DNA of 53,766 nucleotides from Billgrantia kenyensis (GTDB taxonomy: Bacteria; Pseudomonadota; Gammaproteobacteria; Pseudomonadales; Halomonadaceae): the NCBI RefSeq assembly GCF_013697085.1, contig NZ_JACEFT010000027.1, positions 1 through 53,766 of the forward strand, in the 5' to 3' direction. The position numbers and the translations under genes are program-made. The stretch's first letter is position 1. The number at the start of each line of letters is the position of its first letter. Shown piece after piece: positions 7,518 through 16,606 of this stretch. Under the pieces are notes generated by a model. That model saw only the letters and a program-made list of their open reading frames with translations. It searched no databases and was not told where the DNA came from.

Positions 7518-7958
7518 TTACCAGGAGCCGGTGTTTTCCATGGAAGCCCAGGGCTCCTTGGCGGGCAGCGGATCGCCTCGCTGCAGCAGCTCGACCGATA
7601 TGCCGTCAGGACTGCGTACGAATGCCATGTGGCCATCCCGCGGAGGACGGTTGATGGTCACGCCGGCTTGCTGCAGCCGCTCGCACAGGGCATAGATGTC
7701 GTCGACGCGATAGGCAAGATGCCCAAAGTTGCGCCCGCCCGTATAGGTTTCCGGGTCCCAGTTGTAGGTCAGCTCGAGCTCTGGCGACTTGACCCGCTTC
7801 GAGCGCGAGGTGTCCTCGGGTGCGGCAAGGAACACGAGAGTGAACCGCCCCTTTTCGTTCTCCTTGCGCCGCACCTCTTCGAGGCCCAACAGGTCGCAAT
7901 AGAAACGCAGCGATGCGTCCAGGTCGCTGACACGCACCATGGTGTGCAGGTACTGCAT
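7518..7958 (-). CDS. gloA: Glyoxalase I / lactoylglutathione lyase family protein
   Basis: A 146-residue VOC-fold metalloenzyme of the glyoxalase I type, which isomerises the methylglyoxal-glutathione hemithioacetal to S-lactoylglutathione. Start [38 protein letters not shown] carries the first metal histidine. ELELTYNWD and GHLAYRVDD (E, H) follow, and the last glutamate is in [11 protein letters not shown]. Together these give the His/Glu/His/Glu ligand set. The frame extends upstream to 8087, but CTAGGAGG just before the ATG at 7958 decides the start. The C-terminal tail after SVELLQRG is about ten residues longer than in E. coli. Confidence 0.87.
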   Translation of the reverse strand: MQYLHTMVRVSDLDASLRFYCDLLGLEEVRRKENEKGRFTLVFLAAPEDTSRSKRVKSPELELTYNWDPETYTGGRNFGHLAYRVDDIYALCERLQQAGVTINRPPRDGHMAFVRSPDGISVELLQRGDPLPAKEPWASMENTGSW

Positions 7959-7990
7959 GAGCCCTCCTAGCCAACGTTCAGCAAAGAAAT

Positions 7991-8021
7991 CAGGAAATAC
8001 TGAACGAGTCGGTATTTCCTG
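7991..8021 (-). terminator. Hairpin after the DUF411 gene
   Basis: CAGGAAATAC (7991-8000) pairs perfectly with GTATTTCCTG (8012-8021) just after the stop codon of the DUF411 gene. Read on the minus strand it is followed by a moderately T-rich stretch. It probably separates the DUF411 transcript from the glyoxalase gene. Confidence 0.5.
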
Positions 8022-8022
8022 C

Positions 8023-8514
8023 TCAGTGAGTATACTCGCTGAAGATGGCCGGCGTCCGGTCCTCGTGCTGCCAGGTGAGCACGGCATAGTCGTCGTAGCG
8101 ACCGGTTTCCATACCGGGCGAGCCGTGGGGCATGCCAGGCACCGTCAGCCCCACCACATCGGGCCGCTCTTCCAGCAGGCGCTTGATATCGGCCGCCGGT
8201 ACGTGCCCTTCGATGACATAGCCGTCGATCAGCGCGGTATGGCATGAGGAGAGCTCCGGCGTGACGCCATGCTCGATCTTGATCGAACGCATGTCGCGGG
8301 TCTTGTGCTGATTGACCTCGAAGCCGGATTCCCTGAGGTGATCGGCCCAGTCGGTACAGCAGCCGCAGTTGGGATCCTGGTACATTTCCACTACGTTTCC
8401 GGCCTCGGTCGGGGAACCGGGTGTCAGAGCGAAGGCGAGGACCACTGCGCCCCCGGCCAGAGCGGAGAACAGTGTTGCCTTCCTGGCCTTGCGGTTAACG
8501 GGTAGGATTTTCAT
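8023..8514 (-). CDS. DUF411-family exported metal-binding protein
   Basis: A 163-residue protein with an N-terminal membrane/signal segment ([18 protein letters not shown]) and a DUF411 domain. The domain begins [24 protein letters not shown]; the cysteines C50, C52 and C53 sit where thioredoxin-like folds place their active site. Further segments are [24 protein letters not shown] and [11 protein letters not shown], with a histidine/methionine pattern suited to copper. Relatives occur with copper-resistance genes, but no copper gene is adjacent here. AGGAG nine bases before the ATG at 8514 sets the start. It is divergent from tag. Confidence 0.82.
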   Translation of the reverse strand: MKILPVNRKARKATLFSALAGGAVVLAFALTPGSPTEAGNVVEMYQDPNCGCCTDWADHLRESGFEVNQHKTRDMRSIKIEHGVTPELSSCHTALIDGYVIEGHVPAADIKRLLEERPDVVGLTVPGMPHGSPGMETGRYDDYAVLTWQHEDRTPAIFSEYTH

Positions 8515-8609
8515 GGTGTGCGGCTCCTGAAGCGTTGCGAGGCCATGTACTGGAATCGTGGCAAGCCGTAGTCGAATTGCCAATACCTCCAAAGGGAAAG
8601 AGGGCGGAA

Positions 8610-9164
8610 ATGTCGCACTATTGTGATCTGGCCCCGGGTCATCCCTGGCATGGCCCCTATCACGACCGGGAGTACGGCTTCCCGGTCGAGGGTGACACGG
8701 CGCTATTCGAGCGCCTGGTCCTGGAAATCAACCAGGCCGGCCTCTCCTGGCTGACGGTGCTGAAAAAGCGCGAGGCGTTTCGCCATGCCTTTGACAACTT
8801 CGATATCGAGCGGGTTGCAGCCTATGGTGACGTGGAGCGCGAACGTCTGCTCGGCGATGCCGCGATCATCCGAAACCGGCTCAAGGTCGACGCCGCCATT
8901 CACAATGCCGGGGTGATCCAGCGCCTGAGCGAGACTCACGGCAGCTTCGCCAGCTGGCTCGACCACCACCACCCGCTGGACAAGGACGAATGGGTGAAGC
9001 TGTTTCGGCGCACCTTCCGTTTCACCGGCCCCGAGATCGTCGGCGAGTTCCTGATGAGTACCGGCTACCTGCCGGGTGCCCATCATGAAGAGTGCCCGGT
9101 TCATCAGCGTATCCTGGCCTGCGGCCCGGCGTGGTACACGCACCGACAGCCAGGGCTACGCTAG
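8610..9164 (+). CDS. tag: DNA-3-methyladenine glycosylase I
   Basis: Removes 3-methyladenine from alkylated DNA, giving an abasic site for base-excision repair. The 184-residue protein keeps the Tag zinc ligands: C5 and H18 in MSHYCDLAPGHPWHGPYHD, and the H and C of HHEECPVHQR near the C-terminus. The substrate-pocket region FERLVLEINQAGLSWLTVLKKREAFR is typical. The ATG at 8610 lies behind AGAGGG; the upstream extension to 8535 has no Tag-like sequence. The downstream YdjM-like gene follows by 30 bases and may be co-transcribed. Confidence 0.92.
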   Translation: MSHYCDLAPGHPWHGPYHDREYGFPVEGDTALFERLVLEINQAGLSWLTVLKKREAFRHAFDNFDIERVAAYGDVERERLLGDAAIIRNRLKVDAAIHNAGVIQRLSETHGSFASWLDHHHPLDKDEWVKLFRRTFRFTGPEIVGEFLMSTGYLPGAHHEECPVHQRILACGPAWYTHRQPGLR

Positions 9165-9194
9165 ATTCAAGAACAGATTCAGGAGTCCAAGCGG

Positions 9195-10262
9195 ATGGAT
9201 ACCTTGACGCACGCTGTGCTCGGCGCGGCGGTGGGCGGCACCTTGCTGGGACGCAGGCTGGGTCGCAAGGCAGTACTGATCGGCGCCGTCGTGGCCGCCA
9301 TGCCGGACTTGGACGTTTTCCTCGACTACGGCGATGCGGTACTCAACGTCACCGAGCATCGAGGCTTCAGCCACTCCGTGTTCGTGCTGACCGGCCTGGG
9401 CACGCTGTTGGCACTGCTAGCTTGGCGCTTTTTCCCAGCCAGGGACATCAGCCTCGGCCGCTGGTGGGCGTTCTTCGTCCTGAGCATGCTCTCTCACCCC
9501 CTGCTCGACGTGCTGACCACCTACGGCACCCAGCTCTGGTGGCCGCTGGACTTTCGCCCCAGCGCCTGGCCGGTGGTGTTCATCATCGATCCGCTCTACA
9601 CCCTGCCGCTGCTGACCGCTTTCGTGATAGTGCTCGTCACCGGAAACGGCTTCCGCGCTCCGGCCTGGGGACTGGCCCTCTCCAGCGCCTACCTGGCCTT
9701 TGCCATGTCAGCCAAGGGCGTGGTGGAGCATCGACTGGCCCCGGTGCTGGCGGAGAGAGGACTTGAGGATGCCCCCCGGCTAGTGCAACCCACCCCGTTC
9801 AACACGCTGCTTTGGCGGGTCACGATCATCGATGGGGACGAGCATCATGAGACGTTGATCGGCCTGCTGGATGGTGACGCGGAACCAATCGTCGAAACCT
9901 TTCACCGCGGCGCCGAACTCGAGCCTCTCGCGCTCTCGCTGGAGAAGGGCGAGCGTCTTTACTGGTTCGCCGGCCCCTACCTGCGCTATGAAATTGCCGA
10001 AAGAGACGGCCGGGAAACCCTGTTGGCCACGGACGTGCGCCTGGGGTTCCCCGGTTTCTATGCCTTCAGCTACGCCCTGGCTACCCGTGAGGGCGAGGAG
10101 TGGCAGCCGCTGGAGCCCAGCGAGATGGTCACCCCGGACTCCCGCGTCGATCGGGAGGCCCTCGGCCAGCTTGGGGCGAGGATCTTTTCGCCCGAGGCCA
10201 CGCTATGCTCCAGCGACTTCGTCACCGACCGCTGGGTCGAGGAAGTGCCCGATGAGTGCTGA
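9195..10262 (+). CDS. YdjM-like membrane-bound metal-dependent hydrolase
   Basis: A 355-residue inner-membrane protein of the YdjM/DUF457 family. The N-terminal motif MDTLTHAVLGAAVG, then MPDLDVF, HRGFSHS and LSHPLLDVLTTYG, supply the histidine/aspartate metal site expected between membrane helices. YdjM of E. coli belongs to the LexA regulon; placement after the repair gene tag fits a loose link to DNA damage, but no SOS box was found. The soluble C-terminal half (about 190-355) is not recognised. AGGAG at 9181-9185 supports the start. Confidence 0.78.
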   Translation: MDTLTHAVLGAAVGGTLLGRRLGRKAVLIGAVVAAMPDLDVFLDYGDAVLNVTEHRGFSHSVFVLTGLGTLLALLAWRFFPARDISLGRWWAFFVLSMLSHPLLDVLTTYGTQLWWPLDFRPSAWPVVFIIDPLYTLPLLTAFVIVLVTGNGFRAPAWGLALSSAYLAFAMSAKGVVEHRLAPVLAERGLEDAPRLVQPTPFNTLLWRVTIIDGDEHHETLIGLLDGDAEPIVETFHRGAELEPLALSLEKGERLYWFAGPYLRYEIAERDGRETLLATDVRLGFPGFYAFSYALATREGEEWQPLEPSEMVTPDSRVDREALGQLGARIFSPEATLCSSDFVTDRWVEEVPDEC

Positions 10263-10265
10263 GCC

Positions 10266-10874
10266 TTACAGGTCGGCAACCAGGCCATCGATCGCCTGGC
10301 GGGCTTCCTTGAGTGCCGCCTCACGAAGACTGTCGCCCATGGCCAGGCCTTCGGCATAGATGACCGAGACGTCGACGATGCCGATCATGCCCAGCATCGC
10401 CTTGAGGTGCGGCGTCTGGGAATCCAGTTCGGTACCGGCGTACTGGCCACCACGGGCCGCCAGGATCACGGCACGCTTGCCCTTGACCAAGCCTTCCGGC
10501 CCCTGCTCGGTGTAGCGGAAGGTGGTGCCAGCGCGCATCACCCGGTCAAACCAGGCCTTGAGCTGGGAGGGAATGCCGAAGTTGTACATCGGCACCGCCA
10601 GCACCAGCACGTCATGTGCATTCAGTTCCTCAATCAGGCTGTCGGAGCGCTGGGCCAGGACCTGCTGCTCGGCGGAGCGAGCTTCAGGGTCCACCTGCCA
10701 GCTGGAAAGCTCCTCGAGCCCCAGGTGCGGCAGGGACTCGGCGGCCAGATCACGATGAGTGACGGCAAGACCGTCACGCCCGGCGACGCGTTCGCGCAGA
10801 TGGCTGGCCAGGGCATTGGACTGGCCATGCTCACCGAGGATGGAGGAGGTAACGAGTAGGATGCGGGTAGCCAT
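10266..10874 (-). CDS. azoR: FMN-dependent NADH-azoreductase
   Basis: A 202-residue flavodoxin-like quinone/azo reductase using FMN and NADH. RILLVTSSILGEHGQSNALASHL is the phosphate-binding start, VLAVPMYNFGIPSQLKAWFDRVMRAGTTFRYTEQGPEGL the central signature and ILAARGGQY the FMN-isoalloxazine loop. Length equals E. coli AzoR. The reading frame continues upstream to 10931, but AAGGAGAT ahead of the ATG at 10874 is decisive. It converges with the YdjM-like gene, with only three bases between stops. Confidence 0.9.
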   Translation of the reverse strand: MATRILLVTSSILGEHGQSNALASHLRERVAGRDGLAVTHRDLAAESLPHLGLEELSSWQVDPEARSAEQQVLAQRSDSLIEELNAHDVLVLAVPMYNFGIPSQLKAWFDRVMRAGTTFRYTEQGPEGLVKGKRAVILAARGGQYAGTELDSQTPHLKAMLGMIGIVDVSVIYAEGLAMGDSLREAALKEARQAIDGLVADL

Positions 10875-10985
10875 GACGATCTCCTTGGATGGGTTCACTA
10901 TGGACGCCATACTACGTGTATTTTTTTGCATTAAAAGCGCATTGTTTTGCGGCTACCATTCGACATAAACGAACATTTATCACAC

Positions 10986-11012
10986 TAAAAGGCCCTGCCT
11001 ATCGGCAGGGCC
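10986..11012 (-). terminator. Rho-independent terminator of sodB
   Basis: GGCCCTGCC (10991-10999), loop TATC, GGCAGGGCC (11004-11012). On the minus strand the stem is followed by TTTTAG. Confidence 0.8.
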
Positions 11013-11087
11013 ATACTCACTCACAGCCCAAATGAATCCTCGACCGGGATGCAGCGACCAGACGCGTGCGCTATCCCGCTCAAACAC

Positions 11088-11669
11088 TCAGGAGCTGAAG
11101 TTCTGGGCCACGAAGTCCCAGTTCAGCACGTTCCAGACGTTCTCCAGGTACTTCGGACGCGCGTTACGGTAGTCGATGTAGTAGGCGTGCTCCCACACGT
11201 CGATAGTCATCAGCGGCGTCTGGCCGTGAGCGATGGGGGTATCGGCGTTGCTGGTGTTGACGATATCGACACCGCCGTCCGCGGTCTTGATCAGCCAGGT
11301 CCAGCCGGAGCCGAAGTTGGCCACGGCGTTGGCATTGAAGGTTTCCTTGAACTTGTCGAAGGAGCCGAACTTGGCGTTGATCGCGTCGGCCAGGGCGCCG
11401 GCCGGCTCGCCGCCGCCGTTGGGCGAGAGGCAGTGCCAGTAGAAGGTGTGGTTCCACACCTGGGCCGCCTGATTGAACAGGCCGCCGGAGGAGGACTTGA
11501 CGATCTCCTCGAGCGACTTGTTGGCGTCTTCGGTGCCATCGGTCAGCTCGTTGAGCTTGGTGACATAGGCCTGGTGGTGCTTGCCATAGTGGTACTCGAG
11601 GGTCTCGGCGGAGATGTGCGGCTCGAGGGCGTTCTTCTCGTAGGGCAGTGCCGGCAGTTCAAATGCCAT
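11088..11669 (-). CDS. sodB: Superoxide dismutase (Fe type)
   Basis: Dismutates superoxide in the cytoplasm. The 193 residues match E. coli SodB in length and order: [32 protein letters not shown] with metal ligand H27, [30 protein letters not shown] and [13 protein letters not shown] with the final Asp/His ligands. The [11 protein letters not shown] pattern with its outer-sphere glutamine marks the iron rather than the manganese type. AAGGAG in front of the ATG at 11669 fixes the start. It is divergent from a predicted Fe-S regulator, which suggests control by iron or oxidative stress. Confidence 0.95.
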   Translation of the reverse strand: MAFELPALPYEKNALEPHISAETLEYHYGKHHQAYVTKLNELTDGTEDANKSLEEIVKSSSGGLFNQAAQVWNHTFYWHCLSPNGGGEPAGALADAINAKFGSFDKFKETFNANAVANFGSGWTWLIKTADGGVDIVNTSNADTPIAHGQTPLMTIDVWEHAYYIDYRNARPKYLENVWNVLNWDFVAQNFSS

Positions 11670-11783
11670 TATCGTTGCTCCTTGCTTGTCACAGTCGACT
11701 TTCACGGTGGAATGGCGAGGCGGCTCAAGGCAAGTAAAACGGCTCCCGACTTGCCTTGCGGGGGCCCCGCCGCTATTTTCCAA

Positions 11784-11803
11784 GGAATTACTAGATTAAT
11801 TCC
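11784..11803. promoter_or_regulatory. Palindromic operator candidate between sodB and its divergent regulator
   Basis: GGAATTA (11784-11790) and TAATTCC (11797-11803) are perfect 7-base inverted repeats with a CTAGAT spacer, ten bases before the regulator's ATG. Its place suggests autoregulation and possibly control of sodB; protein binding is inferred. Confidence 0.5.
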
Positions 11804-11813
11804 AGCTGTCACT

Positions 11814-12473
11814 ATGTCAAGCAATCAGGATGGAAAAGCCCCCGGAGCGCCCTCCGACACCGCCGAGCGGCTGTTGTGGCTGCTGAAGACCCGCGGCCCC
11901 CATTCCGCCGCCGAGCTGGGCGAGCGGCTCGGCACCAGCGGTGAAAACGCGCGTCAGCAACTCACCAAGCTGTCACGCCAGGGCCTGGTGGACCAGCGCA
12001 AGCTTCCCGGCGGAGTCGGCCGCCCTGTCGTCGAGTGGCGGCTCAGCGCGACCGGCCACGCCCGCTTTCCCGACCGTCATGCCGAACTGACCACGCGGCT
12101 GATTGCCAGCGTGCGCGATACCCTGGGCGATGAGGCCATGGAGCGGCTGGTCGAGGCGCGCCAGAGCGAGACCCTGGCGCAGTACCGCGAGGCCCTGGCC
12201 GATGCCGCAAGCGTCGAAGAGCGCGTCGAGCGGCTGACCGAGATTCGCAGTCACGAGGGCTATATGGCGGAGTGGCAGCGCGACGAGGACGGCAGCCTGC
12301 TGCTGATCGAGAATCACTGCCCGATCTGCCAGGCCGCCAGCACCTGCCCGGACTTCTGCCGCTCGGAGCTGGAGGTGTTTCGCGCCGTGCTGGGGGAGAG
12401 CGTCAGCGTCGAGCGCACCGACCATGTGCTGGCCGGTGCGCGACGCTGCGTCTACCGCATTCAGGAGATTTAG
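11814..12473 (+). CDS. SufR-like helix-turn-helix regulator with cysteine cluster
   Basis: A 219-residue winged-helix regulator. TAERLLWLLKTRGPHSAAELGERLGTSGENARQQLTKLSRQGLV is the DNA-binding half. The C-terminal half has five cysteines, C169-x2-C172-x5-C178-x3-C182 and C212, in HCPICQAASTCPDFCR and ARRCVYRI. This resembles the Fe-S cluster site of SufR-type sensors and distinguishes it from a plain ArsR protein. The frame is open far upstream, but that part is antisense to sodB; the start at 11814 gives a normal length. It is divergent from sodB and ends four bases over the next, converging gene. Confidence 0.78.
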   Translation: MSSNQDGKAPGAPSDTAERLLWLLKTRGPHSAAELGERLGTSGENARQQLTKLSRQGLVDQRKLPGGVGRPVVEWRLSATGHARFPDRHAELTTRLIASVRDTLGDEAMERLVEARQSETLAQYREALADAASVEERVERLTEIRSHEGYMAEWQRDEDGSLLLIENHCPICQAASTCPDFCRSELEVFRAVLGESVSVERTDHVLAGARRCVYRIQEI

Positions 12474-13198
12474 GGTGCAATGCCCTGGCCACAGCCTCTA
12501 TACGTCTCCCCATCGATGGTCAGCGTGACCCGGGCCGGGAACGGCTCACCGCTCATGTCGTCGAAGCAGGCTCGAGCCTCCAGGCGCATCTCGAAGGGGC
12601 GATCGCTCAAGCCGCTGGCCAGCGCCACTCGCCCCCCGGCGTTGTCCATGGCAGTAACGCGATAGGGCAGCGTCTCCTCGCGCGTACCGTAGTCCATCAC
12701 CAGGGTCAGCGTCGGGGTATCGTGGGCCAGATTGACGTGCCAGCCCGGCTCGTTGCCGCGACCGTGGAACATCACTCCGGGGCGTTGCTCGCGGGTCAGC
12801 GTCGGGCGTGCCATGGCGGCACTGCAGTCAAGCCGGCCGTTGGCGCTCTCGACCACGGCCTCTCCCCCCTTGTTCCAGAAGCTGAGGTCACCCTGCTGGT
12901 AGCGCGCACCGCTAGCCACCACGGCTGGCGCCAGGCGATAGCCGCCGTGGGCCGACCACAGCCGCAGCTCGCGCTCGCCGAAGGCGGTCACCAGATCCTG
13001 CTGTGGCGTGCAGCGCCAGGCCTCGAAGCTCTCGGCACCGCCGGGGAACAGCAGCGAAGGCAGCAGCGGCGCTGTGCTCTCCACTTGGGCGGTGGCGGGG
13101 CTCGGCCCGTCGATGGGGGCGGCAGCGCAACCGGTCAGCAGCAGCGACGCGGTCGCCAACAGGGCAGGACGGAAAAAGGGGGATAAACGAGACGTCAT
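12470..13198 (-). CDS. Lipoprotein with MliC-like and COG3650-like domains
   Basis: A 242-residue exported protein. The N-terminus has a signal sequence with lipobox LTGC. The first mature part (WRCTPQQDLVTAFGERELRLWSAHGGYRL...FWNKGGEAVVE) resembles the C-type lysozyme inhibitor MliC. The second (GRGNEPGWHVNLAHDTPTLTLVMDYG) is the COG3650-type domain common in envelope lipoproteins. A role in protection against host or rival lysozyme is inferred from the family. The ATG at 13198 puts the signal peptide at the very start. It overlaps the SufR-like gene tail to tail by four bases. Confidence 0.75.
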   Translation of the reverse strand: MTSRLSPFFRPALLATASLLLTGCAAAPIDGPSPATAQVESTAPLLPSLLFPGGAESFEAWRCTPQQDLVTAFGERELRLWSAHGGYRLAPAVVASGARYQQGDLSFWNKGGEAVVESANGRLDCSAAMARPTLTREQRPGVMFHGRGNEPGWHVNLAHDTPTLTLVMDYGTREETLPYRVTAMDNAGGRVALASGLSDRPFEMRLEARACFDDMSGEPFPARVTLTIDGETYRGCGQGIAP

Positions 13199-13238
13199 GA
13201 CGGTTCCTTGGGCGTGTCGAACCGGCACAGCATAACAG

Positions 13239-13263
13239 GCACCGGGTCCTGACGACCCGGTGC
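13239..13263 (-). terminator. Terminator-like hairpin after metE
   Basis: GCACCGGGTC (13239-13248) pairs with GACCCGGTGC (13254-13263) around CTGAC. It lies 34 bases past the metE stop on the minus strand. The following bases are only weakly T-rich, so termination may be partial. Confidence 0.6.
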
Positions 13264-13296
13264 TTGTTTCACGCAGCGCGAACGCAACGATGTCCA

Positions 13297-15594
13297 TCAG
13301 CCATGACGTCGACGCAGCTCGCGAGCCGCCTCAACCATGTTGGCCAGCGCCGGCTCCACTTCGTTCCAGCCGCGGGTCTTGAGGCCACAGTCGGGATTGA
13401 CCCAAAGCCGCTCGGCGGGAATTCGCTCCGCGGCCTTCTCCATCAGCTTCACCATCCAGGCCACCTCGGGCACGTTGGGCGAGTGGATGTCGTAGACGCC
13501 CGGGCCGATCTCATTGGGGTAAGCGAAGTCCTGAAAGGCGTCGAGCAACTCCATGTTCGAGCGCGAGGTCTCGATGGTGATGACATCGGCATCCAGCGCG
13601 GCGATGGCGGCGATGATATCGTTGAACTCCGAATAGCACATGTGGGTGTGGATCTGGGTGGCGTCCCGCGCCACCGAGGCGGTCAGGCGGAAGCACTCCA
13701 CCGCCCAGTCGAGGTACGCCTGCCACTCGCCCTGACGCAGCGGCAGGCCTTCGCGCAGCGCCGGCTCGTCGATCTGGATTGCCGGAATGCCGGCGGCCTC
13801 GAGATCGGCCACCTCGTCGCGCAGGGCCAGGGCAATTTGCCGACAGGTCACCTCCCGCGGTTGGTCATCGCGCACGAAGGACCACTGCAGCATGGTCACC
13901 GGGCCGGTCAGCATGCCCTTCATCGGCCGCTCGGTGAGCGACTGGGCATAGCGGCTCCAGGCCACGGTCATCGCCGCCGGCCGGGTCACGTCGCCGACAA
14001 TGACCGGTGGCTTGACGCAGCGCGAGCCGTAGCTTTGCACCCAGCCGTTACGGGTGAAGGCATAGCCGTCGAGCTGCTCGCCGAAGTATTCGACCATGTC
14101 ATTGCGCTCGGCCTCACCGTGGACCAGCATGTCGATCCCATGGGCTTCCTGACGCCGTACGGCATCGGCGATCTCGTCACGCATCTGCGCCTCATAGGCG
14201 TCATGACCTAGCTCACCGTTCTTGAAGGCGCGCCGGGCTGCACGAATCTCCTGCGTCTGGGGGAAGGAGCCGATGGTGGTAGTGGGGAACAGCGGCAGGT
14301 CGAGTGCGCGACGCTGCGCCCGGGCCCTGACCGGATAGGGGTTGTCGCGGGAGCGCTCGGCATCGCTGACGCTGGCCAGGCGCTGGGCAACCTCGGGTCG
14401 ATGCAGCCTGGGCGAAGCACGCCTGGCGTCGAGCGCCGCCGTGGCAGCTGCGACACGGGCACGCTCATCCGCACCGGCACAATTGCCGAGCAGGCGCGCC
14501 AGGGTCACGGTTTCGTCGAGCTTCTGGCGGGCGAAGGCGAGCCAACTCTTGAGTTCCGCGTCGAGCTCCGACTCGGCCTCGAGGTCGACCGGCACGTGCA
14601 GCAGCGAACAGGAGGGGGCCAGCCATAGCCGCTCGCCGAGGCGCATGCGGGCGTTGGCCAAGCGCTCGTGCAGCAAGGCGAGGTCGGCCCGCCAGACGTT
14701 GCGCCCGTCGATGGCCCCCACCGACAGCACCTTGTAGCCAGGCAGGTTGTCGAGCACGGCAGGAAGCTGCTCGGGTGCGCGTACCGTGTCGATGTGCAGG
14801 CCGTCCACCGGCAGGCTCACGGCCAGGCGCAGATTGTCGCCAAGGCCGCCGAAATAGGTCGCCATCAACAGCTTGACCGGGGCGGCGCGCAGGCTGTTGT
14901 AGGCGAACTCATAGGCGTTGCGCCATTCGACAGGCAGGTCCTGCACCAGCGCCGGTTCGTCGAGCTGGACCCACTCCACGCCCTGTCCGGCCAGGCGCGC
15001 GAGTATCTCGCCGTAGACAGGCAGCAGCGACTCGAGCAGGCTGAGGCGATCGAAGCCGGGCTCACGCCCCTTGCCTAGCCACAGCCAGGTCAGCGGCCCG
15101 GTCAGCGCCACCTTGACCGAATGCCCCGCAGCACGCGCTTCGGCCACCTCATCGAACAATCGAGAGCTTGCCAGCCGGAACTGCTGGCCTTCATGCAGCT
15201 CCGGGACCAGATAGTGGTAGTTGGTGTCGAAGTACTTGGTCATTTCGCAGGCGGCGGCCGGCGTCCCGCTGGGCGCCCTGCCACGGGCCATACGGAACTG
15301 GGTGTCGAGATCGACCTCGCCGCGAGCGACCTCCTCCTCGGCGGCGAAGCGCGCCGGCACGGCGCCCACCATGGCGCTGACATTGAGCACCTGATCGTAG
15401 AAGGCAAAGTCGCCCACCGTGACCAGGTCGAGGCCGGCATCGCACTGCGCCTGCCAGTGGCGAGCCCTGAGTTCGCGGCCGGCAGCTTCCAGCGACTCGC
15501 GCTTGATTTCGCCACGCCAGTACGCCTCGACGGCGCGCTTGAGCTCGCGGTTCGTGCCGATTCGCGGATAGCCAAGCACATGAGCTAATGTCAT
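13297..15594 (-). CDS. metE: Cobalamin-independent methionine synthase
   Basis: Transfers the methyl group of 5-methyltetrahydropteroyl-triglutamate to homocysteine to make methionine. The 765-residue length is normal for the two-barrel enzyme. The N-terminal barrel starts [25 protein letters not shown]. The zinc/homocysteine site is visible in [13 protein letters not shown] (His and Cys ligands), the following [10 protein letters not shown] region and [13 protein letters not shown] (last Cys). It is divergent from metR with a 97-base spacer, the classic arrangement in which MetR with homocysteine activates metE. Confidence 0.96.
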   Translation of the reverse strand: MTLAHVLGYPRIGTNRELKRAVEAYWRGEIKRESLEAAGRELRARHWQAQCDAGLDLVTVGDFAFYDQVLNVSAMVGAVPARFAAEEEVARGEVDLDTQFRMARGRAPSGTPAAACEMTKYFDTNYHYLVPELHEGQQFRLASSRLFDEVAEARAAGHSVKVALTGPLTWLWLGKGREPGFDRLSLLESLLPVYGEILARLAGQGVEWVQLDEPALVQDLPVEWRNAYEFAYNSLRAAPVKLLMATYFGGLGDNLRLAVSLPVDGLHIDTVRAPEQLPAVLDNLPGYKVLSVGAIDGRNVWRADLALLHERLANARMRLGERLWLAPSCSLLHVPVDLEAESELDAELKSWLAFARQKLDETVTLARLLGNCAGADERARVAAATAALDARRASPRLHRPEVAQRLASVSDAERSRDNPYPVRARAQRRALDLPLFPTTTIGSFPQTQEIRAARRAFKNGELGHDAYEAQMRDEIADAVRRQEAHGIDMLVHGEAERNDMVEYFGEQLDGYAFTRNGWVQSYGSRCVKPPVIVGDVTRPAAMTVAWSRYAQSLTERPMKGMLTGPVTMLQWSFVRDDQPREVTCRQIALALRDEVADLEAAGIPAIQIDEPALREGLPLRQGEWQAYLDWAVECFRLTASVARDATQIHTHMCYSEFNDIIAAIAALDADVITIETSRSNMELLDAFQDFAYPNEIGPGVYDIHSPNVPEVAWMVKLMEKAAERIPAERLWVNPDCGLKTRGWNEVEPALANMVEAARELRRRHG

Positions 15595-15647
15595 GATAAT
15601 CCCCTCTACGCATGAATGTTGCCGTAGAGTCTTACTGCCACACCTAA

Positions 15648-15687
15648 ATGAATCAAACTAAATAAATTAACTATAAACATGAATCAA
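15648..15687. promoter_or_regulatory. Repeated ATGAATCAA motif in the metE-metR spacer
   Basis: ATGAATCAA occurs at 15648-15656 and 15679-15687, 31 bases apart (three helical turns), in an AT-rich spacer between the divergent genes. MetR sites are built from TGAA/TTCA half-sites, so these may be MetR half-sites. A full TGAA-N5-TTCA site was not seen. Confidence 0.4.
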
Positions 15688-15691
15688 GGTC

Positions 15692-16606
15692 ATGATTGAA
15701 CTTCGCCATCTCCGTACCCTAGTCGCCCTGCGCGATGCCGGTTCGCTGGTAGAGGCCGCCGAACGGGTACACCTGACCCAGTCGGCCCTGTCACACCAGA
15801 TCAAGGATCTGGAGGAGCGGCTGGGCACGGCGCTGTTCGTGCGCAAGACCCGGCCGGTGGAGTTCACCCGCGCGGGCCAGCGCCTGCTCTCTCTCGCCGA
15901 ACAGGTGCTGCCGCTGGTACGCATGGCCGAACGCGACGTGGCCCGACTGATCGGCCACGAGCCGGGGCGCCTGCACATGGCCATCGAATGCCATAGCTGC
16001 TTCCAGTGGCTGATGCCAGCCATCGATCGTTTTCGCGACCACTGGCCGGAGGTGGAAATCGACATCCCCGGGGGACATCACTTCGCTCCCCTGCCTGCAT
16101 TGGCTCGCGAACAGCTCGATCTGGTGATCACCGCCGATCCGCAGCCGCTGGCAGGCGTCTACTACGAGCCACTGTTCCGCTACGAGGGACTGCTGGCCGT
16201 CGCCAGGCAGCATCGCCTGGCCGACCGCCCCTACGTTACCCCCCAGGACCTGGCCGAGGAGACGCTGATCACCTATCCCGTGGAGCACGCCCGGCTGGAC
16301 GTGTTCACCCAGTTCCTCGACCCGGCAGGAGTGCGCCCACGCGAGATCCGCACTGCCGAGCTGACGGTAATGATGATGCAGCTGGTTGCCAGCGGACGCG
16401 GTGTCTGCGCGCTGCCCAACTGGGCGCTGACGGAGTATCTCGAGCGTGGCTATGTGAAGGCAGTGGGGCTGGGCGAGTCAGGCATGTGGAGCACGCTGTA
16501 TGCGGCCATTCGCGACGAGAGCCGGGAGCAGCCCTGGATGGAGGATTTCCTGCGCACGGCCCGCGAGACTTCGTTCGCCGTGCTGGAGGGAATCAAGCCG
16601 GCGTGA
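15692..16606 (+). CDS. metR: LysR-family activator of methionine synthesis
   Basis: A 304-residue LysR regulator. The N-terminal helix-turn-helix is ELRHLRTLVALRDAGSLVEAAERVHLTQSALSHQIKDLEERLGTALF. The effector domain keeps MetR-like ECHSCFQWLMPAIDRFRDHWPEVEIDI and the LVASGRGVCALPNWA segment. MetR uses homocysteine as co-inducer, and the divergent position next to metE supports the assignment. The gene overlaps the end of rstB tail to tail by 14 bases. Confidence 0.93.
   Translation: MIELRHLRTLVALRDAGSLVEAAERVHLTQSALSHQIKDLEERLGTALFVRKTRPVEFTRAGQRLLSLAEQVLPLVRMAERDVARLIGHEPGRLHMAIECHSCFQWLMPAIDRFRDHWPEVEIDIPGGHHFAPLPALAREQLDLVITADPQPLAGVYYEPLFRYEGLLAVARQHRLADRPYVTPQDLAEETLITYPVEHARLDVFTQFLDPAGVRPREIRTAELTVMMMQLVASGRGVCALPNWALTEYLERGYVKAVGLGESGMWSTLYAAIRDESREQPWMEDFLRTARETSFAVLEGIKPA

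Noticed and set aside
11049..11813. Upstream extension of the SufR-like frame through sodB
   Set aside because: This part is antisense to sodB and contains no HTH sequence; the regulator has a normal length from 11814.
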